DNA of 64,000 nt from Lytechinus pictus (GCF_037042905.1 NC_087252.1:33417494-33481493), one strand, 5' to 3'; counted from the first letter of the stretch, positions 1-11,689 are shown. Notes: a model not told the origin generated them from the letters alone. Translations and numbers: made by a program.

Positions 1-420
1 GGGAAGGATGAAAGGAGAGAGAGAGAGAGAGAAGGAAAATGAGGGCCAGAGAGAGGACATGAAGGAAAGGAAGGAGAAAAATAAAAAGAGGGGAAATGGA
101 GAGAGAGAGAACTTGAGAACAGAAAGGGAAAAAGGAAAGGAGAGGAGAAAAGAGGCAGCGACAAGTGGAGAAAATAGGATAGTGAAAAAGAAAGGAAATG
201 GAGAATAGAGATAAATCAGAAAAGGAAATGATGAAAGGGAAAGGTAAAGAAAAGGAAGGGGGGAAGAGAGTGAAAAATAGAAGGAGAGGGAGAGGGGGAA
301 ATAAACAGAGGTAAAGAAAGGAGAGGGGTAGCGAAAGAAAAAGACAATGGAGACGGGAAGAAAGAGGCTGTCTATGAAGTAACAAGGGGGGGGGGCTATT
401 GGGAAAATGAAGATGTCCGG
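1..420. repeat. Purine-rich (GA) low-complexity tract
   Basis: The plus strand is almost entirely A and G for about 400 bases, with GAGA runs near the start. No credible gene is present; the open frame here is low-complexity Glu/Lys/Arg. Confidence 0.8.
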
Positions 421-699
421 GACCGAAAAGACCTAGTCATGGTCATGTCGCTGGTCGTTCACCCCATGAATAGGTGAACACAAAACATAAGTGAAGTATA
501 AAAAAACGAGGAAATGGGAAAGGAAAAGCAGGGAAATAAATAGAGAAAGAAGTGACAGGAAGAACAGAAAAAAATAGAGGGTGAAACGAAAAAAAAATCT
601 ATAAGTTGTCCATTTTTTTCAACAAAACTGCGAATCGAGGCAGGGGCGGCGATCCTGGGGGCCGAGGTCACAGTGCCCCCCCCCCCCCCCCCCACTTTT

Positions 700-1206
700 T
701 GAAGCGCTGAAAAAGTGCCTTTTACGCATGAAAATGCCCATTCACGAACGTCTACTGTACGTGTCCCTTTCACCTGAGGAGGATCCATTTTAGGTGTTAG
801 CAAGTGCCATTTCCCGCATTAGTGCCAATTTTTATAAAAAATACCCCCTCACGAACGTGTCCTGTAGGCCTACCCATTTCACCTGAGAATTAAGGACCCG
901 TTTAATGTTTTAGCAAGTGCCATTTCCTGTATCATTTTATTTTTATCAAAAATACCCCCTCACGAACGTGTTCTGAGCTCCTTTCTGAGAGGGCCCGTTT
1001 TATGTGTGAACAAGTGCTCACTTAATTGCCTTTGTAAGTGCCCTTTCTCGAATCAGTGCCCCCTTTTACCCAAGTAAAGTGCCCCTCGCGGATGTGTTCT
1101 GTACGTGCTCCTTTTATACCTGAGAAGGACTCGTTTTATGCCGTTAGCAATTGCCCCTTTGCCTTATTCTAGGTGCCCTTTCTCGTATCAGTACCCTTTT
1201 TACCCA
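700..1206. repeat. Degenerate GTGCC-type tandem repeat, left part
   Basis: Units of very roughly 120 bases recur. Each has AGTGCC, a pyrimidine stretch, CACGAACGTGTTCTG and ACCTGAGAAGGAC. The same block resumes at 2544-2740, on the other side of the ACTGG element, and occurs again at 9960-10330. Function is unknown. Confidence 0.7.
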
Positions 1207-2543
1207 CCCAGAAGGAAAAACCAGTTCCCCTGGATCATTTAGACCAGTAGAATTTTAACTGGTAACTCTGGAAATTGGAACATCGGTTTACTGGTCTAAC
1301 TGGTCATACTGGTCCAGTTAAAATTTTACTGGTCCAGTTAAAAATTAAACTGGTCTTGAAATTACTGGAATTTTATACTGGTCTTGTTTCTGGTGGTTGT
1401 TACTGGTCTCACTGGTCTTCATACTGATCTCCGATCAAGCTGGTCTTTACTGGTATTTTCTACTGGTCTGTCTGGTTTTCCAACTGGTCCTCGAACTGGT
1501 CAAACTGGTCCTCGTACTGGTCTTACTGGATCAATTTATTACATGCATTTGGTTTGTTATATACCATGGTCAATGAAATGTGATGAAAAAGATGGTTAGT
1601 AAATTAATCTTTCTGCTGTTGTTTTAAATGTGATATATGAAATTACACACGTCATTGTGAATTAGTTCACACACTCATTTGGAAAGTTTTTAAACAACAA
1701 TGAGTGCCATTGCAAGGATATTCCATTCTAAATCCTTATTTTTCTGTTTAAAATAGGAAATATGCAAATGAGGTAAACCACGTGATCAGCATCATCAGAA
1801 TTACTGGTATTACTGGTCTTGACCAGTTCAATTTCAAACAATGAATTACTTTAGACCAGTTGACTATATCAGAGGAATATATCTTGCTTTGATCTTAATC
1901 ATAATTAAAGGAAATAATTATTTTAATGATAATGTTAATACTTGATAATTATGATAATTAATAATAATAATTACAATATCGATAACAATGATAACAGTAA
2001 TAAGAATGATAACAATAATCATAATAATAATAATTATAATAATTATCAGAAGAATGATGATAACAATGATAACGAATCATAATAACTTTCTCTGAATTGC
2101 AAGATTCATTTTCCATAATTCGTCAAATGATCTGACTTGAAATAAAGTCATTATTTATTGGACCAGTAACACCAGTTTGATGAAAAACAATTTAACTGGT
2201 ATTACTACTTTGCTTCAACTGGAATGCAATTGTTTGAACTGGTCTCCAGTTGATTTTTACTGGTGTAGATAAAATTCAACTGGTCCAGTAAAAATATACT
2301 GGAAACCAGTAAAAATCTACTGGAAACCATTTATTGGACCAGAAACACCAGTTTGATGAAAAACAATTTAACTGGTATTACTAATTGCTTCAACTGGAAT
2401 GCAATTGTTGGAACTGGTCTCCAGTTGATTTTTACTGGTCCAGTTAAAAATCAACTGGCCCAGTAAAAATATACTGGAAACCAGTAAAATTCTACTGGAA
2501 ACCAGTAAAAAAATTACTGGTCTTACTGGTTTTTCCTTCTGGG
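1207..2543. mobile_element. ACTGG-rich inverted-repeat DNA element
   Basis: The ends are a perfect 19-bp terminal inverted repeat beginning CCCAGAAGGAAAAACCAG. The interior is filled with ACTGG and CCAGT words, often joined as the 11-bp palindrome ACTGGTCCAGT. A tandem duplication of about 177 bp lies at 2157-2440. It interrupts the GTGCC repeat, which supports insertion. No transposase frame is visible, so it is non-autonomous. Only CA is shared at the flanks, so the superfamily is not assigned. Confidence 0.8.
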
Positions 2544-2740
2544 CATGAAAAGTACCCCACACGAACGTGTTTTGTACGTGCCTCGATCTTTCACCCGAGA
2601 AGGACCTGTTTTATGTGTTAGCAAGTGCCATTTCTCATATCAGTGCCAATTTTTATCAAAAAACGCCCCCTCACGAACGTCTTCTGCTCCCCTTTCACCT
2701 GAGAAAGACCCGTTATGATTATGCAGGGGGGTTACAGGGG
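2544..2740. repeat. Degenerate GTGCC-type tandem repeat, right part
   Basis: This continues the block at 700-1206, with the CACGAACGTGTT and ACCTGAGAA words retained. The stretch from 2740 to 3112 holds poly-C and poly-T runs and no gene that I can see. Confidence 0.65.
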
Positions 2741-3779
2741 TTCAACCTCCCCCCCCCCCTCAGATTTTTTGCTTGTCAAGTTTTTTGTTACAAAATAAGA
2801 CCAAATTTTACAAAAAATTTTGTGAAACTTGTTTTTAATGCTTGTCAAATTTTCATTTAACTCGAACCCACCCCCCCCCCTTTTTTTTTAAATCCTGCGT
2901 ACGCAAGCTCGCGCAAGCTACTGCATGCTTAATCAATGACTACATTCAATATACTGACAACTCCATGAAGTACCGTTGGTACCATTTAAGAAATTGAAGA
3001 AAAAAAAACAATTTATTGCTCTGCTGGCTGCTGCGACCGGATTCACACCACAAACATAATTACATTTTACCACAAAACATTTTTTCACTACAGACAGTAA
3101 CATATTTGCTTTCATTAAGAAAAAATTTAAGTGGTCGTCACGCTAAATTTACGTTTTTTTTGTAAAATCTTTTTGCAACTCACTCGAGCGTTCCCCACCC
3201 ACCCCCCCCCCCCAAAAAAAATGAAAATATTAAATGCATTCATTAATTTCCATTATTTTTTTCCAATATCATACTTTAAATGAAGATATAAATTAGGGTT
3301 CGACTTAACTAATGAAAATTCCTATAGGTACACTGGATTTGGGCAGAACAAAGGCTATAGAAGATAAACATTCAGATATATTATCTATCATGTCGCCTTT
3401 CGGAGGGAGCTTACCGCAGGTCTGTATTGGGACGGGGTCTATTTTAGACAGGGCGGCACCAGAAAGTTTTTGATAGGGCAGTAGGGGCCACGATATGACA
3501 AAACGTTGATGCCATAATGTTTTTTCAGTTGAATCCTACCGGAGTGGCGTTTTGGAGGGGCGTCGTCTGCCCCATTCGGACCACCTAGCCCATTCCCCCC
3601 CCCCATTTTTTTTTTTTTGGGGGGGGGGGTAATACTTGGACGTCTTATATTACCTCTTTCAATGGATTAGTTGATAGTAAATTTATTCCAACCAGGGTAC
3701 ATTTCAAAGGGTGCCCTCGGGCATCTCGATCCCGACTTAAGAACACTTTTCGGGTCCTAACACAAATCAATGGTCAAAT

Positions 3780-3785
3780 TTTATT
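3780..3785 (-). promoter_or_regulatory. Candidate polyadenylation signal of lengsin-like copy 1
   Basis: Read on the minus strand this is AATAAA, about 85 bases after the stop codon. The matching position of copy 2 reads AATTAAA, so copy 2 may use another signal. It is a sequence match only. Confidence 0.4.
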
Positions 3786-3868
3786 GGCTCCGAGGGGTAG
3801 AGTATGGTGTCACAGACTATTATAGCTTGAATCAACAGGCATGACAGGCGTACCAATCTATTTTTCTC

Positions 3869-5215
3869 TTACATGATGTGAAAGAAATAATCCCTTTCCC
3901 ATTCCTCAACAGTTCCTTTTGAAATTGCCTCCTTTTCAAGTTTCATATCGTGCCTTTTAGAAGCAACAAAACACTTGATGAATTCTGGTCCGAGGGCATC
4001 TGTAATCGCAGCATCGATCAGCAAGGCTTCAATTGCTTCTTCCATGTTGTCTGGGAGCTTCTGTGTCCCGGGTGGAATATATTCATCCTCGTATGCATCC
4101 CCTGGTCCGTCAATGCCTTCTAGAAGTGGAAGTTTATTGATGACTCCATCTAATCCAGCTGCAATAGTTGCAGCCATGCTAATGTAAGGACTACAACCAC
4201 TTGCTCCCATCCGGTTTTCGATGTATGTGCCACTTCCACCATTCGTTTTAACGCGAAAGGCGCAGGTTCTGTTATCCGGACCCCATGTGGCGTTCCAGGG
4301 TGCGAAGGAATAGCGTTTGAATCTCTTGAGGCAATTGGTCGTTGGTGCCATCAACACAGCTATTGCTCTGGCGTGAGCCATGAGTCCTGCCACCCAGTGT
4401 TGGCCAATCTCTGATAAACCAGTCGGGCTTCCAGCATCGTAGAGCATTGGCACCTTCCCAGCTACGTCCCAAAGGGAATGACAGTAGTGAGCCGAACAGC
4501 TATATCTTCCAGGAAAAGGCTTTGTCATAAATGATGCCACCAATCCTTGCTTCTGAGCAATCTCTTTGATACCAAGCTTGTAGGTGTGAGCAGTATCTGC
4601 CGCCTTGATCCCGAACTCAGGGCGGTAGGTGATTTCCAGCTGTCCCACATCAGCTTCAACCCCGTAGCACTCAATATCGACACCAGCCGGAGGCAGGTCA
4701 TTGAGTATCTGCTGGAAGAATGGTTCGTAAGCTGCCATAGGAATAACCGCTGTGGAATTTGTATATCCGTGTAAGGGTTCCATGGTGCCTTCTTTGACTA
4801 CAAAGAACTCGTGTTCGTGAGCCGACCAAAGCGACAGCCCGTGTTTCTCCAACCTTTCTAACTGCTTCCTGGCTACAACCCTTGGATAGACAGGTACCTT
4901 CTCGCCTTCATGGACACCTTCGATCAAGACCCTTGCTGTCTTCGTACACCAAGGCAATATCTGAAAGGTATCCAGATCTGGAAAGGCCAGACAATCAGCG
5001 TAGTGAATTTCCTCGCCATATCCACTATTCGGGGCGACACGCCCCCTTGGATCATAAGCCATGTAACCCATAGAGATGTTAATTCCTTTCGTCGCCATCT
5101 TCTCAAAATGCCTAGTTGGAATGGCTCTGCAGTGTGGGATCCCGTACATATCGGATTGCTCAAAACGCACTGAAGTGATGCCATTCTCCTGAAGACGCTT
5201 CTTGATAAGTTCCAT
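3869..5215 (-). CDS. Lengsin-like protein (class I glutamine synthetase family), copy 1
   Basis: The 448-residue protein has the class I glutamine synthetase fold order: an N-terminal beta-grasp part (about 15-110), then the catalytic barrel (about 115-448). Recognisable family positions are EHE at 134-136, GQLEI at 191-195, FMTKP at 229-233, H243, NR at 315-316, and the E333/R335 pair followed by SPYISMAAT. The usual glycine-rich nucleotide loop before H243 is changed to SCSA. In vertebrates this branch is represented by lengsin, a lens protein without detected synthetase activity, so enzymatic function should not be assumed. The start ATG has a favourable AAACCATGG context. The whole CDS lies in one exon, whose acceptor is at 5247-5250. 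A near-identical paralogue lies at 15285-16631. Confidence 0.93.
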   Translation of the reverse strand: MELIKKRLQENGITSVRFEQSDMYGIPHCRAIPTRHFEKMATKGINISMGYMAYDPRGRVAPNSGYGEEIHYADCLAFPDLDTFQILPWCTKTARVLIEGVHEGEKVPVYPRVVARKQLERLEKHGLSLWSAHEHEFFVVKEGTMEPLHGYTNSTAVIPMAAYEPFFQQILNDLPPAGVDIECYGVEADVGQLEITYRPEFGIKAADTAHTYKLGIKEIAQKQGLVASFMTKPFPGRYSCSAHYCHSLWDVAGKVPMLYDAGSPTGLSEIGQHWVAGLMAHARAIAVLMAPTTNCLKRFKRYSFAPWNATWGPDNRTCAFRVKTNGGSGTYIENRMGASGCSPYISMAATIAAGLDGVINKLPLLEGIDGPGDAYEDEYIPPGTQKLPDNMEEAIEALLIDAAITDALGPEFIKCFVASKRHDMKLEKEAISKGTVEEWERDYFFHIM

Positions 5216-5246
5216 GGTTTTGTCTTTTAAAGGCGGTCGGGAGATT
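5216..5246 (-). other. 5' UTR part of the coding exon, lengsin-like copy 1
   Basis: On the minus strand a pyrimidine-rich stretch ending CCAG precedes this segment, giving a splice acceptor 31 bases before the ATG. The same acceptor is kept in copy 2, which ends at 16662. Confidence 0.7.
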
Positions 5247-5471
5247 CTGGATGAAAATTAAATCAAAGATATTATTATTTTCATTTGTGTGTTTTTCTTA
5301 CATATTAATTCAATTAATTCATTCATTTTAAAATTGTCATAGATTTATTTATCCATCAATCTATCCATCAATCTATTCATCTAATTATGTATCTATCTAT
5401 TTATCTATCTATCGTTACAGCTTGGACACCAAGTTCGTTTACACGTACAAGTGGTAGTTTTCACGACCAGT

Positions 5472-5624
5472 GGCCCGTTTCATAAAAGTTACAATTATGG
5501 TAACTTTGCCATGCAATGGTCACTCGCATGAAATCCTTGATTTTGATTGTCTGTTGATCATCGATACCATGGTAGTTACCATTGAATGGCAAAGTTAATA
5601 GTAAATTTTATGCAAAAGTACCCA
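5472..5624. mobile_element. MITE in the lengsin copy 1 intron (GGCCCGTTTCATAA ends)
   Basis: A short element of about 150 bp with imperfect inverted ends. The halves are complementary around TGGTAACTTTGCCATGCAATGG and CCATTGAATGGCAAAG. It is also present in copy 2 at about 16986-17142, so it predates the duplication. Elements with similar ends lie at 34878-35018 and 53948-54120. Confidence 0.6.
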
Positions 5625-5954
5625 GGCGATAGTCAAATGGGTGTCAAAATCATTACCAAAAAGTCGGGGGAGGGGGGGGGGGCTATGCCTTTTAGCAGCC
5701 TTCGTCCATGCATGCTGCCAGCATGGGAATAGTATATTCACCCTATCATGCCTATCATGAAAAATAAAGTATTTGAGAAAGTATATATGACATAGCACGT
5801 GTGTACGACACGAAAAGGTCAAAGCAATATGATTACTTATTAGGGTCTTTGTTTAAAATGTTCTTATTCATATACTACGAGCATCCCCCCCCCCTCGATT
5901 ATCAAATCCTGTCACATGATTCTTAATGAAAACTTCGTTATTATGAATACTTAC

Positions 5955-6100
5955 CTTGAAAACGAACGATTATGGCTACAGCCTCTTCAAGAGTTTAAAA
6001 TTATGCTAATAACCTGACTGTCGCTGTTTTTAGGCAAGTTACCTCCTATTAGAGAAGTAGTTTTATGCAAACTCATTGCCCACTTGAGGTTATAAGAGTT
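5955..6100 (-). other. Putative noncoding exon 1 of lengsin-like copy 1
   Basis: On the minus strand the sequence TTTTCAAG followed by GTAAGTATTC makes an almost ideal splice donor at 5955/5954. It is conserved at 17787/17786 in copy 2. With the acceptor at 5247 this gives an intron of about 700 bases in the 5' UTR. The upstream limit is a guess, because the transcription start cannot be read from sequence alone. Confidence 0.5.
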
Positions 6101-7159
6101 GAATTCAGAGGCGGTGCTATTATGGGGCACAAAGGGCGAACAGTCCTTTGTATACTCAAGAGAGAGGGAGGGGGGCACCATGCATGCTCGTACATTGAGT
6201 TTTAAAATGGACTCTAAACAAATAATGATCATCCGATATCATAGTCATAATGCCTCAAATTTTATTTTTATGATAGGAATGAAAAGTATGTACCTGTATA
6301 CTATTCTCTGCAAATTTTGTCAATTGTGAAAGCTTTTTTCGCTTTAGGTGCGTACATCGGCTGTCAGCGAAGATTAACCCCCTTTTCCCATCGCATTGTG
6401 ATTAAAAAAAGTCATGTGCACACGGGAAATTGTAATTTTTATCATGAGACATCTCTCATGAAATATCGACTTCGTACTTTACTCTGTATCAATATTATTA
6501 TGGGCAAATAACAGTGCAGTGTATTGCGAAAGGTGCTCTCTTTCTCCTTTTCTAGGGTCGAGAGCTCACAGGATCTAAGTCTACTTCTTAAAATTCTAAT
6601 TTCTATCATTTTGTTCAGCAAGATACGCCTCACGGGCCCGTATATATAGCCAAGGTTTCTTACAAGGGTTCTGAATTATAAAAGAGTGGACCTTTTAAAG
6701 TTTCGGATTTAGCTTTTCCCAATAAGAGCGTACGTCGAACTTATTTTCATTCACATTTCCCCCCATCGGCAGCTACAACTTGATTTAAGTATTGTCGCGG
6801 GTACCTAGTCAGTTGTAGTCGATCTTTTATTTGCCAGCCAGATCAAAATGCCAAAAAGCAAAACCAAAGCGAAAAAAAAAACACTTCAAAGACAGGGAAA
6901 TACCACAAGGCAGTCATATCTGTAATATGCATATTATTATTATCAATGATTATATAAATGTTATTGTAATCATATTAAGTATTTCAATGAATATGAAATC
7001 GATAATTTCTCTAAATTCAATATATAAATGATATTAAAATCCTTAGCATTAACATTATCTCATAATACGAGGGTGAAGCGCGAGCACAAATTGTTAATAT
7101 ACTGACCTGAAATAGCCAGGACCTGTTTAGGACTGTTTGTAGGGACTCATGAAGATCAA

Positions 7160-8127
7160 ATGAAGCGAGCGCGAAACGTAAGCTGAAATTAAAATCGACA
7201 TTCTATAAGCACTGTTTGTAACTATGATCAGGATGGTAACTAAACAATTAGCGAGAGGTGATTCTTTTTTGCGATTTAGACCTAAAATGAGACTTAAGCA
7301 CTTTTGTTTAATATTGAACTGGATCGAGCTGATATTTCTTTTCATATTCTGACCTTAAAACTTGATATTAAGCTCTGTTTGGAATTCATGGCATGATTAG
7401 GATTGGTATCTAACTACTGATGTAAGCGCGAAGCGCAAGGTGAACATTTTTGACATTCCGACCGCAAAACTGGATCGTTTTAGCATATGTTTTTTAATGA
7501 AGAATGAAGTATCTCGGTACCTGCGCGAAGCGGGATGTGATTTTTTGGCGATTCAGACCTAATAATGAGACATTCTAAGCACTTTCTGTATTTTTTTTAC
7601 AGGATGTGGGTATCTTACTAAAGTGTATATGCGAGCTGATTTTTTTCATATTCCGATCTGAAAAATTGACGGTTTAAGCACTATTTTGAAAATAAAGGAT
7701 AGAATATAAATTATGTCCGATAAATAGTATTGCGAACGTGAAGAGTGAGTTCGGTTTCTTTCTTTCTCTCTTTCTTTCTATCTTTCTTTCTTTCTTTCTT
7801 ATTTGCTGTTGGCAAAAGGCGGGGTTCCATGGAACCTAGTTAACCTCTGCCCCCCGGCTATGGACCTTCCTCCTAGTCATGATCACAGAAAAGTGCTGAA
7901 TATGGAAAATTTTCAGCTCGCGCTAAACGCTCGCATTGTTTGTCTAGTGACTCGAGATAGATATCCTCTCCTGCTAATTCCAATATTCTTTGAAATGTCC
8001 CATTTTCGCGCTTTGCATTCGATCATCCTCCTCATAACTATAAATGTGATTAAAGTTCCGTTTTTGGTCTACCCCCCCCCCCCCAAAAAAAAAAAAAATC
8101 GCTTCACGCTCGTATCATTTATCTATA
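7160..8127. repeat. Fragment of GCGAAGC-motif hAT-like repeat (left of insertion)
   Basis: Several diverged copies of the GCGAGCGCGAAGCGCGAGC-type motif occur (near 7162, 7425, 7523, 7730 and 7917). The Tc1-like element at 8128 interrupts it. A TTTC microsatellite lies at about 7757-7800. No gene is seen. Confidence 0.5.
7757..7800. repeat. (TTTC)n microsatellite
   Basis: A run of TTTC units, slightly interrupted. Confidence 0.85.
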
Positions 8128-9393
8128 CAGTGCGTATCAAAACAAAGTTTACACTTTGAAAAAGCACTGGGAATTAGAAAATATACAACATGTGGGTAAT
8201 TTTTTCACATATATTCTTGGGTTTGGGTCTCATCTATCCAAAGAAAGTAAAAGTTCTGACAGAATGTTACACTTGAGTGAGCACTGTCCATTTTTGTAAA
8301 ACTCGCAGAAATCTGTTTGCGCAGAAATGCTCGTTTTCACGATGTGCAAAGGGGAAAGGCGAAATCAAACCTTTCTTGCGAAACATTTCTCATACACTTC
8401 CCTTGCACTTTTAGTCAATTGAAATAAAGCGGATACATTCAAGCATTTTATTATTGTAACAATTTTGCCACCCTAATTAAAATGTTAACATTTAGTTAGC
8501 ACAACTTGTACCCTTTTTGTGCCAGCTGGATCTGAGGACATAACTAGATCTATACAAAAGTTTATATCAGACATCTCCAGCATTTTTTTCACTAAATTTT
8601 TATCATTTAAAGTGGATTTACATTTCATTTTTCATTTAATACTTGTTTCTCCACACTTTTCCCAAGCTTGACAATGATTAACAAAATGAAAATCAAGCCT
8701 AAGCCATTTCAATTGCATTGTCCTATTGCTCTCTGACTTCTCTTTTCTTATCTTCTACTTTTTCTCTTCTATCCTCTATGATCTCATTCTCCCCCTTTTC
8801 TTCTCTCTCTTTTCTTCTCGTACAGTTGTGCAATACATATTTTAACAGTTATGATTGTTTGTCAAATGTATTATTTATGCCATTGTTTATTGTATTCATG
8901 TTTGTAACTTTATGCCCGAAAGCAAATTTTGTGTATTCTTATGCATGACAATAAATTATCTTGAATCTTGAATGAATTTCATGTAAATCACAGCTCAGTG
9001 TAAAGCAAATATCGTCACAATGGCCTCGGTGTGTGGGGGAGTGGGGTGGGGCGCAATGGCACTCTTCGAAGTGTTTTGGGCAAGGAAACAATTTAAAAAA
9101 GGGTAAAAGGTATCTTCAAATCAATTTTATTAGCTAAATTTCATGTGTTCTTCATAATTAAGGTCTACTTTTATTCGCATAATTATTTCAATGTTCTGCG
9201 CAAATCATTTTTTACTAACTTTTCAAAAGTAAGTGGTGCTCACTCAAACGGAAATATTTTTCTTCAGTTATATCGTCATTTGCTTAAATGGAGCTGTACC
9301 AATGTTAAAATGTGGAAATATCTTCAGGATATTACAAATGTATGATTTTACAGGATTTTTTCTAATTGTAAACTTTTTTGATACGCCTCTCCT
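8128..9393. mobile_element. Tc1/mariner-like non-autonomous element
   Basis: The left end CAGTGCGTATCAAAACAAAG and the right end CTTTTTTGATACGCCTCTCC are imperfect inverted repeats of about 28 bp beside TA dinucleotides. There is no transposase frame. The interior contains what looks like the 3' end of a LINE at about 8700-8975, ending in AATAAATTATCTTGAATC units. Confidence 0.65.
8700..8975 (+). mobile_element. LINE 3' end fragment with TTGAATC-type tail
   Basis: The segment ends GACAATAAATTATCTTGAAT with a short TTGAATC repeat. This is the typical 3' terminus of many invertebrate non-LTR elements. There is no coding part, so this is a 5'-truncated remnant. Confidence 0.5.
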
Positions 9394-9394
9394 T

Positions 9395-9872
9395 AATCTT
9401 TAACAGTGCTTAAAAAAAATGTCTTCCGGGTCAGTATAATCAACAATGTCAGCTCGTGCTTCGTGCTCGCATTGCTTGTTCTTATTTAAAAACGTGCTAA
9501 AATGTTCATATCAAAATATAATAAAAGATTTCGGGTTTTGCTTTCGCATCATTTATTTAGAGAAATGCCCATACACTCCTCATGATTACACAAAGTTCAT
9601 CTGGGTAGAATTTCCCGTTTAAGACATAGCTTGCTCTTTCTTTATTATTTTTTTTAAACGTCGTTGTCCAGTTTTCAGAAGGGAATCTAAAAAGATAATA
9701 ATAATAATAATAAAATAATAAATCATCTAGGGCTTGGCGCTCACAGTCATGCCCGATAAAACCGCATAGAATATCGCCGGTCTAAACACAAATAACAAAA
9801 GGTGGCGGACCGGGGGAAATATGAATGAAAATTCCCCCTCCCGATATTGGTGAAAGCTGGATCCGCACCTAT
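9395..9872. mobile_element. hAT-like element, right-end fragment
   Basis: It contains the motif GCTCGTGCTTCGTGCTCGC near 9452 and finishes with AAAGCTGGATCCGCACCT. This resembles the right terminus of the complete element at 12184-14366. The left end is missing or displaced by the element at 8128-9393. Confidence 0.55.
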
Positions 9873-9959
9873 TTAGCCACTGCTGCTTAAAAGTCAAGTC
9901 GACCCAGAAAATTGTTGAATGGAAATAATGGGAATGGGATTTTTTTATCAAAGATACCT

Positions 9960-10330
9960 CCTCACGAACGTGTTCTGATGTGCTCATCTCACCAGATAAG
10001 CTCCGTTTTAAGCCATAGCAAGCATGGCAAGTGCTCCCTTGCCTTCTTGTAAGTGCCCTTTCTCGAATCAGTGCCCCCTTTTGCCAAGGAAAAGTGCCCC
10101 TCATGAATGTGTTCTGTGTCCCTTTCATACCTGAGAAGGAATCGTTTAATGCCGTTAGCAAGTGCCCCCTTTGTCTTCTTATAGGTGCCCTTTCTCGTAT
10201 CAGTGCCCATTTTTACACAGGAAAAGTGCCCCACATGAACGTGTTCTGTGCCCCTATCACCTGAGAAGGACCGGTTTTGTGTGTTAACGAGTGCCCCCTT
10301 GCCTTCTTATATAGATGTCTGTTCTTCATA
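9960..10330. repeat. Degenerate GTGCC-type tandem repeat, second locus
   Basis: About three units resemble those at 700-1206, with AGTGCCC, CTTTCTCGTATCAGTGCC, GAACGTGTTCTG and ACCTGAGAAGGA. Short remnants reappear just after 14366, so the hAT element at 12184-14366 probably inserted into related DNA. From 10331 to 10610 I see nothing coding. Confidence 0.65.
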
Positions 10331-10634
10331 TCAGATACGATGAGCGCTCAGTTTCTTTACAGCGTTCTCTTAATCGCATAATCCCATTCAAAACAATTAT
10401 GATGTGCCCCGTTTGCTTCTTCTTTTTCTTTTGATAATGAAATTCATCAATTTTAACCTCTAATTAAATGACCTATTTCTATATGTTCTTATTCACTTTT
10501 GATAAATGCCCCTTTTCTATTCTAGTCTGTTCAGAATGTTCACTCTATTAATTTTCAGCCACAAATATTTCATGATCCATATTAAGTTTCAAATGTATAA
10601 TTTAGATGAATATATATATATATATATATATATA

Positions 10635-11641
10635 CAGTGCGTCCCAAAAAAAATGTCCCTCTGACATAGGGCTGAATTAATTATAAAATGTGGTAGTATT
10701 CTCAAATAAATGTTCATGAGTGGAAAGCTCATCTCCTGATCTAACTTCTATGAAAATGTCATTGGTCACGCTTCAGCGGTTTTGAATACACACTCTGTTA
10801 CGTGCAAGTGGTGCGTTTTAGCCCATTCCAAGTTTGCAGCATTGATGCATTTCTGCATTGTGTATGGCATATCAACTCCAATTTTTACATCAAGGATCTG
10901 AGCAGGGACATTTCCCTTATCATATCCAGGCTCATCAAATCATAAACTTTGGCATGTTTAAGAAGGATAAGAAACATAAAAATTAAGATTGTTTGATGAT
11001 TGATAAGGGGGATCAGTGCAACATCTTGGAAAGAAAATGTGAATGATGGATGAGTAAAATAAGCTGAAAATAAAGGGTAATCCACAAGTTAATCACCCTT
11101 AGCGAAAAGGAACTTTACCAGAGAAATATTTGACTTTTTTAAGTTACATTGGATTAACTTAACAACAGTAGCTTATTAACTAAAAAAATAATGAAAACAA
11201 AAATGCAGTATTAGGCATGAAACAGACATGACCTGTTGTCCTAATCATTGTGCATCTCCTGTTATCAAACATGAAATGAACTGTCAAATATTGTTTTTGC
11301 CCTTCTGAACATGCTAAAGGTTGTGATTTGACGAGCCTGGTTAGATCATGGAGATTTCCCTGGTCAGATCAGGGAATTCCTTGGTCAGAACTTTCTAAGG
11401 GGGTTGATATGCTAGAAAGTGCAGAACACACATCAGTGCTGCATACATGCAAACTTGGAATGGGCTGAAAAGCACCACTGTTAAATAACAGACTGTGTAT
11501 TCAAAACCACTGAAGCGAGATCAATGAAATTTTTATTGAAGTTAGAACATGATATGAGCTTCCTAAATTTATACATTTAATTGAGAATAATTTTTGAAGT
11601 AATTTAGCCGCATATCAGAGGGACATTTTTTTTGGGACGCG

Positions 11642-11644
<3 letters not shown>
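10635..11644. mobile_element. Mariner-like non-autonomous element with long inverted repeats
   Basis: It starts CAGTGCGTCCCAAAAAAAAT and ends with the near-perfect complement ATTTTTTTTGGGACGCGCTG, flanked by TA in TA-repeat DNA. Complementarity extends inward for more than 200 bases. For example, GGTTTTGAATACACA and CCCATTCCAAGTTTGCA occur in both arms. It has no coding capacity. Confidence 0.8.

Positions 11645-11686
<42 letters not shown>
11645..11686. repeat. (TA)n microsatellite
   Basis: A pure TA run right of the mariner-like element. A matching TA run lies to its left (10611-10634). Confidence 0.9.
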
Positions 11687-11688
<2 letters not shown>

Positions 11689-11689
11689 C

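Larger units (their letters stand above)
3113..7160. repeat. Segmental duplication, copy 1 (lengsin-like locus)
   Basis: The sequence aligns collinearly with 14548-20005 through the 3' flank, the coding exon, the 5' UTR intron, noncoding exon 1 and about 1.1 kb upstream. The left edge is near 3113/14548; the right edge is soon after the shared GACCTGTTTA and GACTGTTTGTAG words (about 7160/20005). Copy 1 keeps the unoccupied version of three insertion sites that are filled in copy 2. Confidence 0.9.

Noticed and set aside
4272-5184. Several small open frames antisense or shifted within the lengsin coding exons
   Set aside because: They are shadows of the conserved minus-strand coding frame, also mirrored in copy 2.
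9727-10264. Open frames of 144, 81 and 77 residues
   Set aside because: They overlap hAT-end and GTGCC repeat DNA on both strands, with no conserved domain.
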